Positions 51,799 to 57,483 of a stretch of 57,483 nucleotides of DNA are shown here, piece after piece. The DNA is from Microcoleus asticus IPMA8 (GTDB lineage Bacteria; Cyanobacteriota; Cyanobacteriia; Cyanobacteriales; Microcoleaceae). How positions within the stretch are numbered: the stretch's first letter is position 1; each line of letters begins with the position of its first letter. Location: assembly GCF_013179805.1 (NCBI RefSeq), contig NZ_SRRZ01000033.1:1-57483 (forward strand). The letters run 5' to 3'. The position numbers were made by a program, and so were the translations under genes. Below the pieces are notes generated by a model, which was not told the DNA's origin, searched no databases, and worked only from the letters and a program-made list of their open reading frames with translations.

Positions 51799-53757
51799 TT
51801 ATTGGCTGAGTCCGACCTCTATGGGAATCTCAATCACAAACTTCGTGCCTTCGCCCAGAGTGGAATCACACCACAGTTTTCCTCCATGCTTTTCCTTCAC
51901 CACCTGATAGCTAATGGATAAGCCTAATCCTGTCCCCTTTCCTACGGGTTTAGTAGTGAAGAAGGGATCGAATAGGCGCGATCGCGCTTTCTCTGGAATG
52001 CCCGTACCGTTATCGGCGATCGCAATCTGCACCCACTGTTGTTCTGTTTTGGTAGTCTTAATCCAAATCCGATTCGGTTGGTCAGCAATATCCGTAAAAC
52101 TACGTCCTTCATTGCTATCTTCCAAAGCATCGATCGCATTTGATAGCAAGTTCATAAACACCTGATTAAGTTGACCTGCATAGCATTCTACCAACGGTAA
52201 CTCGCCATATTCTCTTACTACTTCAATGGTTGGGCGTTCTGGCTGGGCTTGAAGGCGATGTTCTAAAATCATCAAGGTGTTATCAATGCCTTCATGGATA
52301 TCGACAGCCTTGAATTCTGAGTGATCCAGACGAGAAAAGCTACGCAACGAAACCACAATGTCCCGAATGCGACTGGTGCCCATTTTCATCGACTTAAGAA
52401 TCTTAGTGAGATCCTCTTGTAGGAAGTTTAGATCCACATCGTCTAGGTCATCTTGAAGTGATGGGGACGGGTTGGGATAGTGCTTTTGATAGGCATCTAG
52501 TAATCCCAGTAAGTCATGGATGTGATCGTTGAGATAAGACAGGTTGCCGTAGATAAAGCTGACCGGGTTGTTAATTTCGTGCGCTATCCCTGCCACCATT
52601 TGCCCCAGTGCCGACATTTTTTCGTGATGCACCATCTGACTCTGGGTGCGGTGCAGTTCTTCAAGGGTACTCTCTAGTTGTTGCAACTGTTGGTTCAGTT
52701 GCCGATCGCGAGCCATAAGCTGCTCTGCCATACTTTTAAATCCCTGAGCTAAAAGCCCCACTTCATCCTGACTATCAACCGGAATACCAATGGCTAAATT
52801 GCCTCTGGCCAATTCCTGGGTTGCCTTAGTCAGTCTTTGAATGCGAAGGCTCAGAGCTTGGGTCAGACGCAAACCTCCGATCATCACGACTGCGATCAGG
52901 ACACTTCCTAATAGACCAAAGCCGCCCACCACAAACCATAAATGGTGTTCTGCTTCGTCTATTTCCTTAGCAGACTTGAGTACAGCAATTTGGAGAGTTG
53001 CCCCATCAAAACTTTGTAATTCGATTGTTGCGATCAGGTATTCTTCACCTGCAATCCTAATTTTGGTGGGCAACCCGTCTGGCTGTCGAAATTGCCAAGG
53101 TCGATCGCGCGGAAGTGGCAAAGTAGCAGCCGTCACCCTCTCCCCCTCAAAAGCCACCAAATGTATGGATGTGTCGCCACGAATTGACTTTAGCGCTGTG
53201 TCGTCGATGGCTACTCCCGCAGCCAAGCCACCTAGCACTTTTTTAAATGATTTGATCGAGATGGAGGCAATCATCGAAGAAGGAGCCCCGTTTTCTGCTA
53301 GGAGAATGCCTGATAACTCTAGTCCAATGCGGGCGGCACGGTTGACAGAGGCATCCTGCAATTTCGCCTGCCTTATTGCTCCCAACTGTGAAGACACTAA
53401 GACTTGACCATTAGTGTCAACTATTCTGATCAAATCCAGTTTTAAACCAGCTTGGATTGGTAATACAGTTCGCAGTAATAAAGCGCGATCGCCCTCACCT
53501 ACTGCTCTGATGACATCATTATCCTCACTCACGGAACGGGTTTTCACACTGAGTGATTCTTGCCTTTGCTTGAGAGTTTCCCGCAGCATACTAGCCAGAT
53601 CCACCATCTCGTTTCGTGCTATCTGTTCTAAATTGATTCTAGCAAAATAACCAAAACCCAAGGTTCCGAGAGTCCATAGACTCAGAAATGCCAACAACAG
53701 AGGCGATAACAACTTGGCGGAAACGGGTAACCGCCGGTATCTCGATCGGATGGCCAC
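51799..53757 (-). CDS. Membrane sensor histidine kinase
   Basis: 652 residues: N-terminal membrane helix (about 16-38), an extracytoplasmic sensory region of ~230 residues with Cache-like character, a second helix (about 272-296), HAMP (QALSLRIQRLTKATQELARG), coiled coil, HisKA with His in GIAHEINNPVSF (about residue 392) and the HATPase boxes NLLSNAID, DNGTGIPE and GTGLGLSIS. No receiver domain. Its gene starts five bases after the PstS-like lipoprotein gene, so they form one operon; the cognate response regulator is not in the window. Confidence 0.92.
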   Translation of the reverse strand: MAIRSRYRRLPVSAKLLSPLLLAFLSLWTLGTLGFGYFARINLEQIARNEMVDLASMLRETLKQRQESLSVKTRSVSEDNDVIRAVGEGDRALLLRTVLPIQAGLKLDLIRIVDTNGQVLVSSQLGAIRQAKLQDASVNRAARIGLELSGILLAENGAPSSMIASISIKSFKKVLGGLAAGVAIDDTALKSIRGDTSIHLVAFEGERVTAATLPLPRDRPWQFRQPDGLPTKIRIAGEEYLIATIELQSFDGATLQIAVLKSAKEIDEAEHHLWFVVGGFGLLGSVLIAVVMIGGLRLTQALSLRIQRLTKATQELARGNLAIGIPVDSQDEVGLLAQGFKSMAEQLMARDRQLNQQLQQLESTLEELHRTQSQMVHHEKMSALGQMVAGIAHEINNPVSFIYGNLSYLNDHIHDLLGLLDAYQKHYPNPSPSLQDDLDDVDLNFLQEDLTKILKSMKMGTSRIRDIVVSLRSFSRLDHSEFKAVDIHEGIDNTLMILEHRLQAQPERPTIEVVREYGELPLVECYAGQLNQVFMNLLSNAIDALEDSNEGRSFTDIADQPNRIWIKTTKTEQQWVQIAIADNGTGIPEKARSRLFDPFFTTKPVGKGTGLGLSISYQVVKEKHGGKLWCDSTLGEGTKFVIEIPIEVGLSQ

Positions 53758-53762
53758 AGCTC

Positions 53763-54647
53763 TTAATTCTTGGCGGATTGGGTCACGGAAATAAAGCCAG
53801 ACTGCTCCATCGCGTTGATTCCTGGCGGACTAGAGATGTATTCAAGTAGCGCTTGGGTAGCCTCTGAAGGTTTTTTGTGCCAGAGAATTGAAATTGTCCG
53901 AACCATCGGATACTTGCCCGCTTTGACATTTTCTCGTGTTGGTTCAACCCCGTCGAGGCTGAGGCGGTTGACAGGTAGTTTATCGGAAATGGCGTGAGCC
54001 AGGGAAAAGGTACCGATGCTGTAAGGAGTGCTTTGAATTGCCTCGATCAATTCCCCTTCTTTCCGAAATACTACTGCTTCTAATGAATTTTTTAAATCTG
54101 CTCCTAGGTAATATTTCCGCAATAGCCGCTTAGCAGATTCATCTTCTGGGCGATCGAGCAGCACAATTTTAGCATCGGTTCCTCCGAGTTCTTTCCAGTT
54201 GGTGATAGTGCCGCTATAAATGCCTTTGATGTCTTCAGTAGTGAGGTTTTTCACCCCTGTGACGCTGGAATTAGTGGCCACTAAAAGGGCATCATGGGCA
54301 ACATCACGAGACTCTAAAGTGCCATCATTTTCTTCTGGCTTTAATGTTCTTGATATTGCACCTACATCGACTAATGTCTGTTTAACCCCATCAATTATAT
54401 TTTCTGACTGCCCTGGTTCTAGGTTGGTAATTTTGACGTTTTTTGCGCTAGCTTCGTAGTTGGTTTGCAGCACCTTAATCAGACCCAAAGTGCTGCTTGA
54501 CGCCCCAACTTTAATCGAGGTTTGGGTTTGTGTTGCCGCAGTCGTGGGCGCTGTTGTCGTGGTGGCACTGCTGGTCGTCGTACTGCAACTGGGCAGCCCG
54601 AGGAGGACGATCGCACTTAAAGCTACCGTAACTAAATTCGGTTTCAT
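53763..54647 (-). CDS. PstS-like solute-binding lipoprotein
   Basis: 294 residues. Signal peptide II with lipobox LGLPSC (Cys about 21), then a Thr/Ser-rich linker of ~20 residues. The body is of the PstS phosphate-binding fold family: IKVGASSSTLGLIK, VDVGAISRTLKPEE, ALLVATNSSVTGVKNLTTEDIKGIYSG, TNWKELGG and a YSIGTFSL segment. No pst permease genes follow. Instead a histidine kinase gene starts five bases on, so it may present a ligand to that sensor; ligand unknown. Confidence 0.9.
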   Translation of the reverse strand: MKPNLVTVALSAIVLLGLPSCSTTTSSATTTTAPTTAATQTQTSIKVGASSSTLGLIKVLQTNYEASAKNVKITNLEPGQSENIIDGVKQTLVDVGAISRTLKPEENDGTLESRDVAHDALLVATNSSVTGVKNLTTEDIKGIYSGTITNWKELGGTDAKIVLLDRPEDESAKRLLRKYYLGADLKNSLEAVVFRKEGELIEAIQSTPYSIGTFSLAHAISDKLPVNRLSLDGVEPTRENVKAGKYPMVRTISILWHKKPSEATQALLEYISSPPGINAMEQSGFISVTQSAKN

Positions 54648-54866
54648 TAAAAAATTCCTATGCTATTTAAAAAGATGAGCTGGGTAGTAGAAACTCAAGT
54701 TTTTGATGATTTTATAGTGAACCCAACTCAAGCAATTTTTTAGGTTGGGATAAAAAAAAGGAGTTGATATTTCACGGTTGATTTCACCCTTAATAAATCT
54801 TATGCTAAATAATTAAAATTTGCAATGAGTCATCGCAACCTTTTGTCATGCTGTTTGATAGGATTA

Positions 54867-54900
54867 GCGATCGCATCCTACTTATTATAGATGCGATCGC
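54867..54900. repeat. Hairpin with HIP1 arms
   Basis: GCGATCGCATC is repeated inverted around a 12-base loop, so each arm is one HIP1 site. Stable stem with no T run; role unknown. Confidence 0.7.
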
Positions 54901-55241
54901 ACACAATGGAGCCTAACTGATTAGCAATTACTGTTACAGGTCAATCTGGAAGCTGTTATCCTGACTAATTTATCTTAATTGCAAGTTACAGATAAGTATT
55001 TGTTGTTGAGCTTGGTAGATCGATTTGCGATGGATCTAAAACGACGAAAATCAGAAATCCTTTGATTTAAAGGGACTTATAGCAAAACTGAGGCGAAAAT
55101 GGCTTCAAACCTAGATGGATTGGATAAAGACTTTCAGCTCGAATAGGCATAAATCTAGTATTTACAGGGGTTTCAGGCATTTTTAAGTAAGTCGTCGGCC
55201 TCTTTCCTTTACAAGCGAGAGGTTTTCAGCCCCTAGAGGGA

Positions 55242-55370
55242 AGGGCTGTTTCCTTCTCGGATTTTAGCACAGCTAAAATTTTGAATGAAAAGATTCATGT
55301 GCTCGTCGGACACTAAAAAATCAACTATAAATTTTATTTATAGTTGAATAAACTGTTTTCATTTCTGTGA
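55242..55370 (+). ncRNA. Dispersed structured element, copy B
   Basis: Partner of 36523-36650, matching AGGGCTGTTTC, TTTTAGCA and the AACTGTTTTCATT end at the same spacing. Hairpins: ATTTTAGC/GCTAAAAT (55261-55279), TGAAT/ATTCA near 55283-55298, GTG/CAC around 55299-55313, and a strong TCAACTATAAA/TTTATAGTTGA (55321-55347). A further CAGCCC/GGGCTG stem overlaps its left end (55227-55248). Possibly an RNA gene or a mobile-element remnant. Confidence 0.45.
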
Positions 55371-55727
55371 ATAAGTTGAGGAATTTTAATTTTTAAATTA
55401 CGAGCTAATAATTAAGCCAATATATCTTTTTAATTAAGTAAAATCATCAGCTTTTCTAGCTTCTAGTTTAGCCATCTTTGACCATTGGTGACAATTTAAG
55501 ACTTAATTGCATTTGTCAATCAGTAATATTAATCAAAAAAACTGCTTTTTTAGGAGTGGAAAATTCACGATTTAAGAGGGAGTAAGTATAAATATCACCC
55601 TCGGCATGATTCCTCGATCGCCCAAATCTCAGTTTTATGCCCAAAATCCGAGTAAATGTTGAGCATAATTGCTGATTGACAAATGCTTTCTTAGCTTAAC
55701 TTGTTACCAACGATCTTTGACCGCAGG

Positions 55728-56584
55728 TTAATGAGGAAAACCTAAGAATCGGTAAAGATTAAGAGCGATGCTTGTCAGGACTGATAAATTAGTGACTGCT
55801 ATGTAGTTATGTCGAGGCCATATATTTTCCTTGAAAACTACATTTTTTACCGAATGTAACTGATTTTTAATTAGCCAATGACCTCGGATTTTTGACGCAA
55901 ATATTTCGGCTGATACCGATAAGCTGCTGATGTAATACGCAAGGTGTTTATAATCTTTTTTCCCACGAGTACCGCTGATTTCCACTTTAATTAAACTGGT
56001 AACTACACCCTGTTTAATTGATCGATATTCTTTAGTTTATGGGCAGGAATATCAAACACAGATACCTTTCTGACTCTGGTGACGACAATGACTAATATTT
56101 ACGATCTCGTTTGAATTCTAGATGGTTAATTTTCTGTAATTTGCATAGCGTGTTTAAATTTTTTTTAATTGCATTTAAGAGCAAAAATATAATCTTTTTT
56201 AATCAGAGAAATCAAAGTATTTGTCTCTTTATGATAATGCAAAGCATCCAATGTAAATACGTTTCCTCGATGAATATAACCCTTTACTAGCTCTTGTACC
56301 TGTCCGATTTCTGAACTTTTTTTGTTATCAAAATTTTGCAATCTGAAAACCAAACCAGGGTGCTGACTAAATAAGGACACAATAGACACACAATTTTGAG
56401 AGTTCTTCGGGAAGTTTTGGCAGGTAGTTCTGAGACCTTTACCATCAATCGAGACCCAATCAGTTAAATCAATTGAGGTAGTTAGCTGACTAGCCCATTG
56501 ATTAAATGTGTCGATTAAATTAGAGATGTCAACTAACATCATTGCTCGTCTAATACTATAATAACATTGATTGTATTTTATCAT
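55728..56584 (-). pseudogene. Decayed ISAs1-family transposase
   Basis: Two minus-strand pieces belong to one gene. 56165-56584 has WVSIDGKGLRTT (first catalytic Asp), NCVSIVSLFSQHPGLV and TLDALHYHKET (second Asp); 55728-55985 has AYYISSLSVSAEIFASKIRGHWLIKNQLHSVKDV-like C-terminal features (GHW, then N..H..V) and ends LNLYRFLGF. Between them the frame shifts and reads RVRKVSVFDIPAH in a third frame. The N-terminal ~60 residues are also missing. No inverted ends or target duplication were found, so the boundaries of the former element are not defined. Confidence 0.8.
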
Positions 56585-56971
56585 TAGCGAGTGAGATAAA
56601 ATGTCTTAAAGATTAGTTTTTGGTGGATTTAGCACTGGTATTTAAGAGATATTTTTCTATTCAAATAACCCAAATTTGACCACTATAACTAATAGTAAAA
56701 TCCGTCCTAGTAGATGTTTTTTATCTAATTTTGGGCGTGGCTCATTGATGTTTTCTAAGAAATAAGATTAGAGTCGGCATATATGTTTTTGTTGAGCGAA
56801 CGCTAAAAAGCTTATGAGATAGGCGATCGCTTTTACTTTTGATCGTACCCGAAAATAAAACAGCCCTGCCTCGCGAGTGGGGCGCTGGAAACTGCAACTA
56901 CACAAACGAAGTCCCCGCAGAGGGGGACTAATTCCTGTTAAAAAAACTCGGTTTCTGCCTCCATTCCCGAA
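56585..56971. other. Gap with AGTCCCC hairpin
   Basis: 387 bases, no gene. Hairpin AGTCCCC/GGGGACT at 56910-56929 lies 3' of the Ser/Gly-rich gene and may end its transcript. A GCAGGGCTGTTT word on the minus strand (56868-56880) echoes the start of the dispersed element, without the rest of it. Confidence 0.45.
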
Positions 56972-57483
56972 TTACCAATCCCCACCGCCACCCCCACTAC
57001 TAGAGTCGCTGCTACTACTGCTACTGCTGTAGTCGCTACTGCTACTGCTGCTGCTGTAGTCGTTACTGCTACTGCTGCTGTAGTCGTTACTGCTACTGCT
57101 GCTGCTGTAGTCGTTACTGCTACTGCTACTGCTACTGCTGCTGCTGTAGTCGCCACCCGCATCGCCACCGCTGGAGTTGCCACCGCCAAAGCTACGCCCG
57201 TAGTCGGGACTGCTAATGCTGCTGCTGTAATCGCCACCCGCACCGCCACCGCTGGAGTCGCCACCGCCAAAGCTACCTCCGCAGGCGGGACTGCTAATAC
57301 TGTAGTCGCTGCTATTAGTGCTGTAATCGCCACCGCAATCATCGCTATTACTGTTAGTGCTGTAGTCGCTAGTGCTACTGTAATCGATGCTGTTATACCA
57401 ATTTCCTAAAGTCATGCTACAGATAGAGCATCTAAAATAAATTCCCATCCCGTCAAAGAAGCAATAACTTCCAACGTCAACTT
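56972..57483 (-). CDS. Ser/Gly-rich low-complexity protein, partial
   Basis: The frame is open from the right window edge, so the N terminus is missing. The visible part starts VDVGSYCFFDGMGIYFRCSIC, with Cys spacing that suggests a small metal-binding ribbon, and continues for ~140 residues as DYSSSSS and GGxSSGG runs, ending SSGGGGGDW. The DNA is made of AGC/AGT/GGT triplets, visible as a CTG/CTA-rich microsatellite on the plus strand. The low-complexity tail probably forms a flexible or surface segment; function unknown. A competing Ala/Val frame (56938-57342) is a shadow of the same triplets. Confidence 0.65.
   Translation of the reverse strand, partial: VDVGSYCFFDGMGIYFRCSICSMTLGNWYNSIDYSSTSDYSTNSNSDDCGGDYSTNSSDYSISSPACGGSFGGGDSSGGGAGGDYSSSISSPDYGRSFGGGNSSGGDAGGDYSSSSSSSSSSNDYSSSSSSNDYSSSSSNDYSSSSSSSDYSSSSSSSDSSSGGGGGDW

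Larger units (their letters stand above)
54648..55727. other. 1.1-kb non-coding region
   Basis: No credible gene on either strand. It contains the HIP1 hairpin at 54867-54900 and, from ~55200, one copy of a structured dispersed element (next entries). The stretch 54901-55200 shows nothing recognisable. Confidence 0.5.

Noticed and set aside
55001..55727. Inverted ends for the transposase element
   Set aside because: I compared both flanks of the transposase remnant by eye and found no matching inverted repeats or target duplication.
56938..57342. 134-residue Ala/Val/Thr frame
   Set aside because: It is the same triplet repeat read in another frame; the Ser/Gly frame continues into Cys-containing sequence at the window edge and is more plausible.

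Overview
The window looks like chromosomal DNA of a filamentous, non-heterocystous cyanobacterium of the Oscillatoria/Microcoleus type. HIP1 octamers (GCGATCGC) and shorter CGATCG motifs are scattered through genes and gaps. Heptameric tandem repeats (AGATTTT, AGAAGGA and AGTCATT types) lie between genes and inside one. Several families are typical of cyanobacteria: a TIGR02652-type CxxC-x14-CxxH protein, a DUF1400 alpha/beta hydrolase, a KaiB-domain protein, paired bacterial dynamins and kinase-TPR proteins. No rRNA, tRNA or CRISPR array was recognised. Everything is read by eye; no database search was run.

Layout. 1-14.7 kb is ordinary chromosome: KaiB-domain protein and PilT (minus), an amidase, a large protein with four copies of an unrecognised ~105-residue repeat around a beta-propeller, a CPA2 cation antiporter with USP domains, a DUF1400 hydrolase, IlvC, a MITE-like element and a VOC protein. 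14.7-25.3 kb holds a membrane EEP-family phosphatase/nuclease and a convergent three-gene dynamin operon. Their shared 3' junction is present twice as a 269-bp direct repeat. Between the copies sits a 4.9-kb block of whole and broken genes: VOC fragment, GH15 fragment with an internal stop, Tat-exported aldo/keto reductase, DUF1772-like membrane protein, esterase-SDR chimera, MRJP-type propeller and SDR fragment.

25.5-36.4 kb carries a pentapeptide-repeat protein, a SagB-type dehydrogenase, a 103/110-bp tandem repeat, MnmE, a small orphan protein, two tandem kinase-TPR membrane proteins (the first a clear pseudokinase) and SelO. 36.7-42.5 kb has a GH116 glucosylceramidase-like enzyme with a heptamer repeat translated inside it, a Phd/ParE toxin-antitoxin pair, a Uma2 nuclease, a gamma-carbonic-anhydrase-like protein, the TIGR02652 protein and a VOC protein.

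42.6-54.7 kb is a metal and envelope region: a promoter with an ArsR/SmtB-like operator, a His-rich Zn/Cd-type P1B ATPase, an Nramp transporter, a double-cupin protein, a Ctp protease, a TPR-like membrane protein, RluE, WecB, and a PstS-like lipoprotein that abuts a sensor histidine kinase. 54.7-57.5 kb is mostly non-coding, with hairpins, one copy of a dispersed structured element, a decayed ISAs1-type transposase and the end of a Ser/Gly-rich protein cut by the window edge.

The most notable items are the 269-bp duplication and mosaic block, the four-repeat propeller protein, the pseudokinase/kinase pair, the dispersed structured element at 36.5 and 55.2 kb, and the metal-responsive ATPase promoter.
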